This document shows, piece by piece, positions 1-8,926 of a stretch of 64,000 bases of DNA (positions are counted from its first letter, which is position 1; every line of letters begins with the position of its first letter). This DNA is from Candidatus Omnitrophota bacterium. Its GTDB lineage: Bacteria; Omnitrophota; Gorgyraeia; Gygaellales; Profunditerraquicolaceae. The translations under genes were made by a program, and so were the position numbers. The stretch lies in contig JAPLLY010000015.1 in NCBI GenBank assembly GCA_026387315.1, positions 1-64,000 on the forward strand, in the 5' to 3' direction. A model generated the notes under the pieces. That model ran no database searches, was not told where the DNA came from, and worked only from the letters and a program-made list of their open reading frames with translations.

Positions 1-2
1 AG

Positions 3-206
3 CTCCAGAAAGCAGGGAAGTTAAGGGTAGAAAATAAGCAAAATGGAGTTATTGATGCCAATGTAAACGGCGCCGCTGTAACCCTTAAGCTTAAAAAAGT
101 CACAGATAATAAAACGCATATTGTTGTTTCAGCGCGTAAATTTGGATTGCCGCAACAAGAAATTAGCGCCGGAATTTTGTATCGGATTTCCGATGAACTT
201 AATTAA
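3..206 (+). CDS. C-terminal fragment of a DUF3568-like small protein (5' end outside window)
   Basis: Open frame from the window edge to TAA at 204-206: LQKAGKLRVENKQNGVIDANVNGAAVTLKLKKVTDNKTHIVVSARKFGLPQQEISAGILYRISDELN. Confidence 0.5.
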   Translation, partial: LQKAGKLRVENKQNGVIDANVNGAAVTLKLKKVTDNKTHIVVSARKFGLPQQEISAGILYRISDELN

Positions 207-436
207 GCACAGAGGAAATTACCTCTCTAAAGTTGCAGTATTGGGCATATATTAAAGTAATCCCTATATATAAGCGTTATTTGGAATCAGAGAGGTTTTC
301 ACTCGGCTCATACGATAGGGACCCCATATTTTCCTATGCAGTAAGCTACAAAAAGTCCTCGACGGGAAACATGTCGGGGATTTTGTCTTGAGGCTGCCAA
401 TGATGGTAGTATGATATTCTTTCGGAACTATTTAAT

Positions 437-1468
437 ATGCAAAAGACAATTACTCTGCGGAACAAAGTTTATCCCTACCTGATAAGCGTAGGACTTGTTT
501 TTGTTATGACCTTGTTGGGTGAGTTTATTAAAAGAAAACTTGAGCCGACAAATATCGTGATGCTTTATCTTTTGGCCGTAGTAATAGTTGCTATTCGTTG
601 GGGGCAGGGGCCTGCGATTATAACTGCAGTACTTAGCGTTCTGGTTTTTGATTTCTTTTTATTCCCGCCATATCTTACCCTTAATGTTCATGATTTTGAG
701 TATCTTTTTACCTTTGGGGGTTTTCTGGCAGTTGGTCTTATTGTGAGCACGCTTACTTCGAAAGTCAGAGCTCAAATTATTCAACGGCAAACAGAAAAAC
801 TTCATTCAGCGCTTTTAAACTCGATTTCTCATGATTTAAAAACACCGCTTGTATCGATCACCGGAGCATTGAGTGCTCTTTTGGATAATACATCAAAGCT
901 TAATGAACAACAAAAAAATGGGCTTTTGGAAACTGCCCGGGGAGAATCCGAGAGGTTGAATCACATAGTAAATAATATTCTGGATATGACGAGGTCTGAA
1001 TCCGGCGTATTGCGGATTTCTAAAAAGCCATGCGATTTGAGGGATTTTATAGGAGCTTGTTTTGAACAGCTAAAAGATAAGATAGGTAGTCGAAATATAA
1101 AAATAAACATTCCAAAACAGATGCCTGAAGTAAACGTAGATTTTCCGTATATGCTCAAGGCGTTCTCGAATGTTATCGATAATGCTTTAAAGTATTCTCC
1201 GGATGGTTCGGCGATTGAAATCGGAGCTTCTTGTATTGACCAAAAGGCGTGTATTTTTGTGCGGGATTATGGTTATGGAATTCCCAAGGAAGACCTGGGA
1301 CGTATTTTTAACAAGTTCTATCGGGTCCAGCGAGCTCAAAATGTATTGGGAACCGGTTTGGGGTTAAGTATTTCAAAAAATATTATTGAGGCTCATGGCG
1401 GCCAGATTAGCGCGGAAAGTGTTCTTGGTAAAGGCGCTACGTTTATTATAAAACTTCCCCTGGAGTAA
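437..1468 (+). CDS. kdpD: KdpD-like sensor histidine kinase lacking the N-terminal KdpD/Usp domain (DUF4118 TM region, HisKA, HATPase)
   Basis: Four TM segments, then SISHDLKTPLVSITGAL H-box and DNALKYSP...GTGLGLSI ATPase motifs; followed by a KdpE-like regulator. Confidence 0.8.
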   Translation: MQKTITLRNKVYPYLISVGLVFVMTLLGEFIKRKLEPTNIVMLYLLAVVIVAIRWGQGPAIITAVLSVLVFDFFLFPPYLTLNVHDFEYLFTFGGFLAVGLIVSTLTSKVRAQIIQRQTEKLHSALLNSISHDLKTPLVSITGALSALLDNTSKLNEQQKNGLLETARGESERLNHIVNNILDMTRSESGVLRISKKPCDLRDFIGACFEQLKDKIGSRNIKINIPKQMPEVNVDFPYMLKAFSNVIDNALKYSPDGSAIEIGASCIDQKACIFVRDYGYGIPKEDLGRIFNKFYRVQRAQNVLGTGLGLSISKNIIEAHGGQISAESVLGKGATFIIKLPLE

Positions 1469-1475
1469 AAGCATA

Positions 1476-2177
1476 ATGGCAGAACAGAATAATTTAAGAA
1501 TTCTGGTTGTTGACGACGAAAAATCCATACGTAGTTTTCTTAAGACATCTCTTTCGGCGTACGGTTACGAGGTTTTTGAAGCAGCAAAAGGCAAAGAGGT
1601 TCTAACAGAGTCGGTTAGTGTCCATCCGGATGTTATCATTCTTGACTTAGGGCTCCCGGATATGGAGGGAAGAGAAGTCATTGTAAAAATCCGTAAAAGG
1701 ACAAAAACCCCGATAATCATTTTATCAGTAAGGGATGATCCGCTGGAGAAGATCGCCGCGCTTGATGCCGGAGCGGATGACTATCTTACCAAGCCTTTTT
1801 CTGTCGGAGAGTTGCTGGCGCGCTTGAAGGCGGTGATGAGGCGTCTTTTGCCTTTAGAAAAAGATCAAATCCTACGAACAGGCAAGCTTATGGTGGATAT
1901 TACTAACCGTCGGGTTACGGTCGAAGATAACCAGATTGATTTGTCTCCTACTGAATATGATACTCTCAAACTTTTTCTTTTAAACTCCGGTAAAGTTCTT
2001 ACGCACAAACAAATTCTGCGTGAGATTTGGGATAAAACAGAAGATTATGAAGGTATTTTACATCTTTTACGCGTAACGATGAGTAATTTGCGCGGCAAAA
2101 TTGAACCTAATCCGGATCGCCCTATGTACATCCTCACGGAGCCGGGCGTAGGCTACCGTTTAAGTTCCGATGATTAA
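1476..2177 (+). CDS. kdpE: KdpE-like OmpR-family response regulator
   Basis: Receiver (VVDDEKSIR, ILDLGLPD, KPFSVGELLARL) plus winged-helix output domain. Confidence 0.85.
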   Translation: MAEQNNLRILVVDDEKSIRSFLKTSLSAYGYEVFEAAKGKEVLTESVSVHPDVIILDLGLPDMEGREVIVKIRKRTKTPIIILSVRDDPLEKIAALDAGADDYLTKPFSVGELLARLKAVMRRLLPLEKDQILRTGKLMVDITNRRVTVEDNQIDLSPTEYDTLKLFLLNSGKVLTHKQILREIWDKTEDYEGILHLLRVTMSNLRGKIEPNPDRPMYILTEPGVGYRLSSDD

Positions 2178-2276
2178 ATCTTCGTTTTGACCTTTTTTTG
2201 ACTTGCCTTCTTTATCCGCCAGGCGTATCGTAATCCCATAGAATAAATATCAAAAATAAGTTGATTTTACATAGTG

Positions 2277-2307
2277 CCAGAGTGTTTCATTCTCTGGTTT
2301 TTTGTTA
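2277..2307 (+). terminator. Intrinsic terminator after kdpDE
   Basis: CCAGAG-tgtttcatt-CTCTGG followed by TTTTTTGTT. Confidence 0.65.
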
Positions 2308-2313
2308 AATGCT

Positions 2314-2433
2314 ATGAAGAAAATAACTATTTTTTATACTGTTACGCTGGGAATATTCTGGGAAGCGGTGTATGTAATGGTAATTATCGTTATAGGTTCA
2401 CTATTTGCGTTAGTCTTTCGGTATATACGATGA
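2314..2433 (+). CDS. 39-aa hydrophobic membrane micro-protein overlapping the trkH start
   Basis: ATG..TGA frame MKKITIFYTVTLGIFWEAVYVMVIIVIGSLFALVFRYIR; its stop overlaps the TrkH start as ATGA. Confidence 0.55.
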   Translation: MKKITIFYTVTLGIFWEAVYVMVIIVIGSLFALVFRYIR

Positions 2434-3935
2434 TACTTAGGCCCCAAGTAAATGATATTAAGAACATCGGTTTTTATCTGGGAAGAATAATCCTCGGTAT
2501 TGGCCTGGTAATGTTTTTGCCGTTTATTACGGGGCTGGTTTTATTTAGAGAGCTTAATCCTGCTTTGGATTTCTTGATCAGCGCTAATATTGCTATATTT
2601 ACCGGCTTGGCTTTAAGCTGGCTGTGTAAAACAGATCAGGAGCTAAATACCGGCCAGGCAATGGTGGTGATTGCTCTTTCGTGGTTGGCGGCGATGGCGC
2701 TTAGCGCCATACCGTTATTATTAAGCGGCCATTATAAGTCGTTTCTGGACGCTTGTTTTGAAACCATGTCCGGTTTTACCACAACCGGGCTGACTCTGGT
2801 GCAGGATTTGGATCACCTTTCCCGAAGCCATAATTTATGGCGTCATTTAGGGCCTTTTCTGGGAGGGCAAGGGATCGCGATTATCGCGATTTCATTTTTG
2901 GTCAAAGGCGCTAGCGGGACGTTTAATCTGTATCTTGGGGAAGGGCGGGATGAAAAATTAGTCCCCAATGTTATTAACACCGCGCGGTTTATTTGGGTGA
3001 TTAGCCTAGTCTACTTAATTTTAGGGACCATTGCGTTAGGCCTGGTAGGGATATCTATTGGACTGGCGCCCCAAAGCGCGTTTTTTCACGGCGCCTGTAT
3101 TTTTATGGCCGGATTTGATACCGCGGGTTTTTCCCCGCAATCACCAAACATTCTTTATTATCACAGCCTGATCTATGAAATTGTCATAATTTTCTTTATG
3201 GTTATCGGCTCATTTAACTTTAATTTGCATTATCAAATCTGGAAGGGAAATTTTAAAGAAATTTGGAAGAATATCGAAACGCGGACCCTTTTGTTTGTGA
3301 TTATGATGGTTACTTTGATTACCATGGCTGGCTTGAGGCGCTGGGGTGTTTATTCGGATGGCTTGATACTTTTCCGCAAGGGATTTTTCCAGCTTATTTC
3401 CGGACAAACCACAACCGGCTACATGACGATATATGCGCAGCAGTTTATTAAGGAGTGGGGAAGTTTGGCGTTAACCGGGATAATCCTTGCTATGGCTTTG
3501 GGAGGTTGCGCTTGTTCTACGGCCGGGGGTATCAAAATGCTGCGCGTGGGAATTATCTATAAGGCATTCAGGCAAGATATAAAAAGAATGATGCTTTCGC
3601 CACACGCTGTCGTGGCGCAAAAATTTCAGCATATAAAAACGATGTTTATTGAAGATAAGCAGGTCCGGGCAGTTTTGATTGTTACTTTAGGGTATCTTTT
3701 CCTTTACGGATTAGGTACTCTTGTGGGTGTAGGTTTGGGATATCCTTTTTTGGAAGCTCTTTTTGAGTCAACCTCCGCGGCTGCTAATGTTGGGCTTTCC
3801 TGCGGGATAACCGATACCAGTATGCCGGCAATATTAAAAGTGACCTATATCATTGAAATGTGGGCGGGAAGGCTGGAGTTAATGTCGGTTTTTGCGTTAT
3901 TTGGTTTTTTTGTAGCTTTTGTGAAAGGTAAATGA
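2430..3935 (+). CDS. trkH: TrkH/KtrB-family potassium uptake protein (start revised from 2274)
   Basis: P-loop motifs SGFTTTGLT, FDTAGFSP, SGQTTTGY, AANVGLS; the 2274 start lies in the preceding terminator. Confidence 0.85.
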   Translation: MILRPQVNDIKNIGFYLGRIILGIGLVMFLPFITGLVLFRELNPALDFLISANIAIFTGLALSWLCKTDQELNTGQAMVVIALSWLAAMALSAIPLLLSGHYKSFLDACFETMSGFTTTGLTLVQDLDHLSRSHNLWRHLGPFLGGQGIAIIAISFLVKGASGTFNLYLGEGRDEKLVPNVINTARFIWVISLVYLILGTIALGLVGISIGLAPQSAFFHGACIFMAGFDTAGFSPQSPNILYYHSLIYEIVIIFFMVIGSFNFNLHYQIWKGNFKEIWKNIETRTLLFVIMMVTLITMAGLRRWGVYSDGLILFRKGFFQLISGQTTTGYMTIYAQQFIKEWGSLALTGIILAMALGGCACSTAGGIKMLRVGIIYKAFRQDIKRMMLSPHAVVAQKFQHIKTMFIEDKQVRAVLIVTLGYLFLYGLGTLVGVGLGYPFLEALFESTSAAANVGLSCGITDTSMPAILKVTYIIEMWAGRLELMSVFALFGFFVAFVKGK

Positions 3936-4429
3936 AAGTGAAAAGTTTTTTCTTTTTCGCGATCTTGTGTTTGGTACTGCTTGTGGTTAGTTATAACTGC
4001 TATGCTCAGACATCTACGAGTTTGGAATTGATAAATAATGCCAAACAGTATGACGGTAAAACTATTAACTATAAAGGAGAGGTTATAGGAGATGTAATGA
4101 TCCGCCAAGATTACGCATGGCTGCAGGTGAATGATGGTATTATTGCAATCGGTATTTGGGCTCCTAAGACGATGATCCAAGATATTCTCTATGCCGGGAA
4201 TTATCATAAAAAAGGAGATATCGTAGAAGTTTCCGGGATATTTCATCGAAGCTGCTTAGAGCATGGGGGTGATTTGGATATTCATGCCTCTGAAATAAAG
4301 AAAATAACTTCGGGAAGTCCGGTTATTCAGCCTATCAGCAGAAAAAAAGCTTATTTTGGAGCCTATTCTTTAGTAATCGTTTTGTTATTTTATGCATTAA
4401 AAAAATTTTTTCAAAGTAGAAAGAAATAA
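3932..4429 (+). CDS. Signal/TM-anchored OB-fold-like protein
   Basis: N-terminal signal-like segment, GKTINYKGEVIGDV...VNDGIIAIGI OB-like pattern, C-terminal TM. Confidence 0.5.
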   Translation: MKVKSFFFFAILCLVLLVVSYNCYAQTSTSLELINNAKQYDGKTINYKGEVIGDVMIRQDYAWLQVNDGIIAIGIWAPKTMIQDILYAGNYHKKGDIVEVSGIFHRSCLEHGGDLDIHASEIKKITSGSPVIQPISRKKAYFGAYSLVIVLLFYALKKFFQSRKK

Positions 4430-4476
4430 GCAGACACTTTCCTGATTAGGATGAAAACTATTTAGTTGCATGTCTC

Positions 4477-4512
4477 AAGCGTCACGGCTTGTAACCGTGG
4501 CGCTTTTATTTT
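4477..4512 (+). terminator. Intrinsic terminator
   Basis: AAGCGTCACGGC-ttgtaa-CCGTGGCGCTT followed by TTATTTT. Confidence 0.75.
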
Positions 4513-4656
4513 GACCTATTTATAGAGAGGTCGCCCCTCTGTCGAATATTACTGTTTCTCCTTAGAAGGGGTGCCTTGGAATGTCATTGCTTTGTGGTTA
4601 ATTGTTTGATAAAATAATTAATCGTAAGAAATTGCTTAATGTTCCTAGGAGACAGA

Positions 4657-5349
4657 ATGAAGGAAACCATCCTAATTGTAGAAGATGAAAAAGATATAGT
4701 CAAGATGTTGGATTATAATTTAAAAAAAGAAGGGTATAAAACTTTAGTTGCCCATGATGGAGAAGATGCCCTGGATATGGCGAATACAAAACTACTGGAT
4801 CTTATTCTTCTGGATTTGATGTTGCCTGGAGTAGATGGCCTGGAAGTTTGTAAGGAGCTAAAATCAGAAAGAAAAACAGCATCCATTCCGGTCATTATGC
4901 TTACAGCAAAAAGCCAGGAATCGGATAAGATTGTAGGCCTGGAATTAGGCGCTGACGATTACGTGACTAAGCCTTTTAGCCCTAGAGAGCTTATTGCTCG
5001 GATAAAAGCAGTGCTTCGCCGCGGTAAAGAGAAAGAAAAGCTTCCTGAAGTTATAAAGATAGGAGGCCTGGGCCTGGATTTTTCTAAAATTGAGGTAACC
5101 GTAAAGAATAAGCCGGTTGAGCTTACTTCCAAGGAATTTGAACTTTTAAAAACTTTGATTAAAGCTAAAGGCAGAGTCTTGTCTCGAGATTACCTTTTGG
5201 ATAATATCTGGGGCTTTGACCACGCGATGGAAATTCAAACTCGCACCGTGGATGTGCATATTAGGACTTTGCGCAAGAAATTAAAATCCGCAGCAAAATA
5301 TATCGTTACTGTTAAAAATTATGGATATAGGTTTGAATATGAAGATTAA
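4657..5349 (+). CDS. phoP: PhoP/PhoB-like response regulator
   Basis: Receiver VEDEKDIVKMLDYNLKKEGY and Trans_reg_C domain; directly upstream of a PhoR-like kinase and the pst operon. Confidence 0.85.
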   Translation: MKETILIVEDEKDIVKMLDYNLKKEGYKTLVAHDGEDALDMANTKLLDLILLDLMLPGVDGLEVCKELKSERKTASIPVIMLTAKSQESDKIVGLELGADDYVTKPFSPRELIARIKAVLRRGKEKEKLPEVIKIGGLGLDFSKIEVTVKNKPVELTSKEFELLKTLIKAKGRVLSRDYLLDNIWGFDHAMEIQTRTVDVHIRTLRKKLKSAAKYIVTVKNYGYRFEYED

Positions 5350-6556
5350 AAGTTTAAAATTAAAGTTAATCTTTTCTTATGTGTTTGTAATCTTATTTAC
5401 ATTTGGCCTAGTCGCGTTTTTCTTAGATAAGAATTTAGAAGAGAATTCCTTACGTGACCTTAAATCTTCTCTAGTTAATCAGGCGCAGTTAATTCAAAGC
5501 CAGTTATCTCCTAAGCCAATTATCCAGGCGGAAATACCCGCCTTGGAAACCCTAATTAAAAATTTAAGCTTAAAAATAAAATCTCGCATTACCATTGTGG
5601 ATACTAAAGGACAAGTTTTGGCCGATTCTCAGAAGTTGCTAAAAGATATTTCTGATATGGAGAATCACGCTGCCCGTCTGGAGATAAAATCAGCTTTGGC
5701 CGGTATGGTCGGGGAAGAGATACGTTATTCATCGACACTCAGAATTAATATGCTATACGTTGCAGTTCCAATTAAGTCTAAGGAAAACATAATCGGGGTT
5801 ATCCGATTAGCTTTACCCCTGGCGAATGTGGAGAAGATGCTAAAGGGTGTCAGAAACGCGATTATCTTCAGCATTATTTTTGCTTTGTCTATGGCCTTTG
5901 TTTTAGGCTCGTTAATTACATCAGGGATTATTAAACCGGTTAATAAGATTATTCGTGTTTCAAGGAAATTCTCTGCCGGAGATTTTTCGCATAAGATATA
6001 CTGTGACTCCAAGGATGAGATTGGCGAGTTAGCGGATACCCTGAATAAGATGGCTTCTGATATTGAAGAAAAGATTAAAGATGTCAGCAGCCAGAGCCAG
6101 CAACTAAAGGCTATTTTTAACAGCATGATTGAAGGGGTTATACTTACGGGCCGAAAAGGCCAGATAGTTTCTGTTAATCAGGCAATTGAGAGAATATTCC
6201 AAGTCGCGAAACATGACGTGGAAGGCAGGACATTCTTAGAGGCAATCCGCAATAACGATATTGCCGAAATTATTACCGAGGTACTTAACGCCGCCAAATC
6301 GGTTTCCAAAGAAATAACGCTTGTCTATCCGGTGCAGAGTATTTTTGAAGTTAACGCTGCTCCAATTTTTGAGAGTGGTTTTGTAAGCGGGTGCCTTGTG
6401 GTTATACATGATGTAACCGAAATAAGGCGTCTTGAGACAATGCGCCGTGATTTTGTGGCCAATGTTTCTCATGAATTAAAAACTCCGCTTACGGATTTGT
6501 GGAGACGCTTCTTGAAGGTGCTTTGGAAGATAAAGAAAATAATCGTGATTTTCTAA
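5339..6556 (+). pseudogene. phoR: PhoR-like sensor kinase, N-terminal part (TM, HAMP, PAS, H-box), frame lost after the H-box
   Basis: FVANVSHELKTPLT then out-of-family DLWRRFLKVLWKIKK; the rest continues in another frame at 6499. Confidence 0.75.
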
Positions 6557-7101
6557 AGATAATTCAGGAGCACGCTGACCGGCTGGATAAGCTTGTAAAT
6601 GATCTATTATCATTGTCGCATCTTGAGTCAAAGGGAATAGTTATCGAAAAGAGTGAGTTTAACTTAAATGATCAGGTTAAAGAGGTGGTTGCAGGATTTA
6701 AGTCTCAGCTTAAAAGCAAAGGTATCGAAGTTACAAATCAATTGCCGAAAGAATTCATAATTAATGGTGGTAAGGATAGGGTGGAGCAGGTATTAGTTAA
6801 TCTGATTGATAATGCTATAAAGTTTAATAAAGATAAAGGTTCTATTAAAATATATAATCAGGATGATAGCGGTAATATAAAAGTTATAATTGAAGACTTT
6901 GGAATGGGTATTCCTCAAAAAGATATCTCGCGTATCTTTGAACGATTTTACCGTGTTGACCAAGCGCGCTCGCGTGAACTCGGCGGAACCGGCCTTGGGC
7001 TTTCTATTGTAAAGCATATTATCGAACTGCATAATGGCAGTGTTGGCGTAGAAAGTACCGAAGGCCTGGGCTCAAAGTTTTGGTTTATCCTTCCTAAATA
7101 G
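6499..7101 (+). CDS. phoR: PhoR-like kinase, C-terminal part (rest of HisKA plus HATPase)
   Basis: (GF)VETLLEGALEDKENNRDFLKIIQEHADRL...DNAIKFN...GGTGLGLSIVKHI. Confidence 0.75.
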   Translation: METLLEGALEDKENNRDFLKIIQEHADRLDKLVNDLLSLSHLESKGIVIEKSEFNLNDQVKEVVAGFKSQLKSKGIEVTNQLPKEFIINGGKDRVEQVLVNLIDNAIKFNKDKGSIKIYNQDDSGNIKVIIEDFGMGIPQKDISRIFERFYRVDQARSRELGGTGLGLSIVKHIIELHNGSVGVESTEGLGSKFWFILPK

Positions 7102-7118
7102 AAAACAACACTGCGAAA

Positions 7119-7173
7119 GTTTACTTACATTTTACTTACTCTTGAAGTAGATTTAATCTCTTCATTATATAAT
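7119..7173 (+). promoter_or_regulatory. Candidate Pho-box promoter upstream of the DUF2490 gene
   Basis: TTTACTTACAT TTTACTTACTC direct repeat with 11-bp period, then TATAAT at 7168-7173. Confidence 0.5.
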
Positions 7174-7239
7174 CCTTTTGAGGATAGAAAGAAAACAATT
7201 ATTCTAAAAAGCCTGCCTGCCGGCAGGCAGGGAGAGAAA

Positions 7240-7896
7240 ATGAAGAAGGCGATTTTTGTAGCAATCGGATTAACCTTTGTTTTAGCGGCAAGAGTTTATG
7301 CTTATGATGACGGAGATTTTCAGGTATGGAATACGGATATAGAGGAATATAAAATAAATAAGGATCTTAAAGTTGCCCTTGAGGAAGAGTTTCGCTGGGG
7401 AGGCAATGTTCATGAATTCTATTATCAGCACTATGATGTTGGGTTGTCTTATGCATTAAGCAAATGCTGGAGTATTGGAGGCGGGTACCGTCAGGTTTAT
7501 GAATTGAGCAAGGGTAAGTTTAAAATGGAGAACGAACCGTATTTAACTGCTACGTTGTTATTATCTAAAGGAGGGTTCACATTTGAAAGCCGCAATCGCC
7601 TAGAGTATAGGTATTTTGAATCTAAGGCTGATTCTGGCCGCTATCGCCATAAATTCACGCTCAAGTATCCTTTAAAGTTCGCGAAAATAGAAATTCAGCC
7701 TTTTGTGGCTGATGAAGTATTTTTTGGTTTTGGAGGGGCAAACCAGTTTAATCAAAATAGGCTATCTTCTGGTTTAGGGGTTAACCTTACCAAGAATATA
7801 AAGGCGGAAGTTTATTATATGCTGGTTACCGCTAAAAGCTCCGGCAAGTGGATTGATTCTAATGTATTAGGAACTAAACTAAAAATAGCGTTTTAA
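7240..7896 (+). CDS. DUF2490-like outer membrane/periplasmic protein
   Basis: Signal peptide; DFQVWNTDIEEYKINKDLKVALEEEFRWG...YEL beta-barrel-like pattern. Confidence 0.6.
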   Translation: MKKAIFVAIGLTFVLAARVYAYDDGDFQVWNTDIEEYKINKDLKVALEEEFRWGGNVHEFYYQHYDVGLSYALSKCWSIGGGYRQVYELSKGKFKMENEPYLTATLLLSKGGFTFESRNRLEYRYFESKADSGRYRHKFTLKYPLKFAKIEIQPFVADEVFFGFGGANQFNQNRLSSGLGVNLTKNIKAEVYYMLVTAKSSGKWIDSNVLGTKLKIAF

Positions 7897-7937
7897 GATT
7901 TTACACAGATTTTACATTAGTTTCATATAGGTATAAT
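7897..7937 (+). promoter_or_regulatory. Candidate Pho-box promoter of the pst operon
   Basis: GATTTTACACA GATTTTACATTA GTTTCATATA repeats at ~11-bp period, then TATAAT at 7932-7937. Confidence 0.55.
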
Positions 7938-7963
7938 ATAGATAGAATATTTTATAAATAAAA

Positions 7964-8016
7964 GACACCCGGCGCTAATTGGAATTGCGCCGGTGTTGTC
8001 TAGGTAGACAAGGAGG
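7964..8016 (+). ncRNA. Two-hairpin 5'-UTR element, copy 1 (pstS leader)
   Basis: ACACC-C-GGCGC taattggaatt GCGCCGGTGT then TGTCTAggTAGACA directly before AGGAGG. Confidence 0.6.
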
Positions 8017-8021
8017 AAGAA

Positions 8022-8876
8022 ATGTTTAAGAAATGGTTATTAGTTTTAATAGTAGTTATGTTCGCGGCTTCCGCATTCGCGGGGAAAGATAAAAATTCAA
8101 TACAGGTCAAAGGCTCGGATACAATGGTGAATCTAGGCCAAGCCTGGGCTGAGAAATATATGGAGAAGAACGCAGGTGATTTTGTAGCAGTTACAGGCGG
8201 TGGTTCTGGCACAGGGTTATCAAGTCTTATAAGTGGCAGTTGCGATATTGCTATGAGCTCAAGAAACATCAAAGAAAAAGAAATTGCTATTGCCAAACAG
8301 AAAGGAATAAACCCCAACGAAATAAAAGTTGCATTAGATGGGCTTGCAGTGGTAGTAAACCCGGGTAATCCTATCGGCAAACTTACTTTATCCCAACTCG
8401 CAGATATTTTTACCGGGAGGGTAACCAATTGGAAGGAAATTGGTGGTAAAGATGAGAAGATTGTTATTCTCTCACGCGAAGTCAATTCCGGAACCCATGT
8501 CTATTTTAAGGAGCATGTATTAAGAAAGAATGATCCTAACAGTAAAGAAGAATTTGCGCCAAGAGCGTTAATGCTTTCATCTTCTCAGGCAATTGCTGAT
8601 GAAGTGGCTGGAAATCCTGCCGCTGTTGGATATTATGGAATGGGTTACATATCAAAGAAGCAAAAACCCGTAGCTATAGCTAAAGATGAAAAATCGGAAT
8701 ATGAAGCACCGACAATAGAGAATGTCATAAACGGTAAGTATCCTATTTCAAGGCCGTTATTTATTTACACCAATGGTACGCCAGTTGGTTTGGTAAAGAA
8801 ATTTGTAGATTTTACGCTTTCTAAGGAAGGCCAGGATATTGTTTTGGCAACTGATTTTGTGCCAGTTAATAGATAA
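8022..8876 (+). CDS. pstS: Phosphate ABC transporter substrate-binding protein
   Basis: IQVKGSDTMVNLGQAWAEKY...TGGGSGTG...SSRNIKEKE; pst operon context. Confidence 0.9.
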   Translation: MFKKWLLVLIVVMFAASAFAGKDKNSIQVKGSDTMVNLGQAWAEKYMEKNAGDFVAVTGGGSGTGLSSLISGSCDIAMSSRNIKEKEIAIAKQKGINPNEIKVALDGLAVVVNPGNPIGKLTLSQLADIFTGRVTNWKEIGGKDEKIVILSREVNSGTHVYFKEHVLRKNDPNSKEEFAPRALMLSSSQAIADEVAGNPAAVGYYGMGYISKKQKPVAIAKDEKSEYEAPTIENVINGKYPISRPLFIYTNGTPVGLVKKFVDFTLSKEGQDIVLATDFVPVNR

Positions 8877-8926
8877 AATCTATCCCGCTTTGCGGGATTC
8901 CACTAGATCAAAACATAAGGTGTTCA

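Noticed and set aside
230-400. Possible c-di-AMP, M-box or other known riboswitch ahead of kdpD
   Set aside because: Hairpins such as CCTCGAC/GTCGGGG are visible, but I could not match any known consensus; not reported as a riboswitch.
2274-2429. N-terminal extension of the TrkH ORF
   Set aside because: Covers a terminator and a different-frame micro-ORF; residues do not resemble TrkH.
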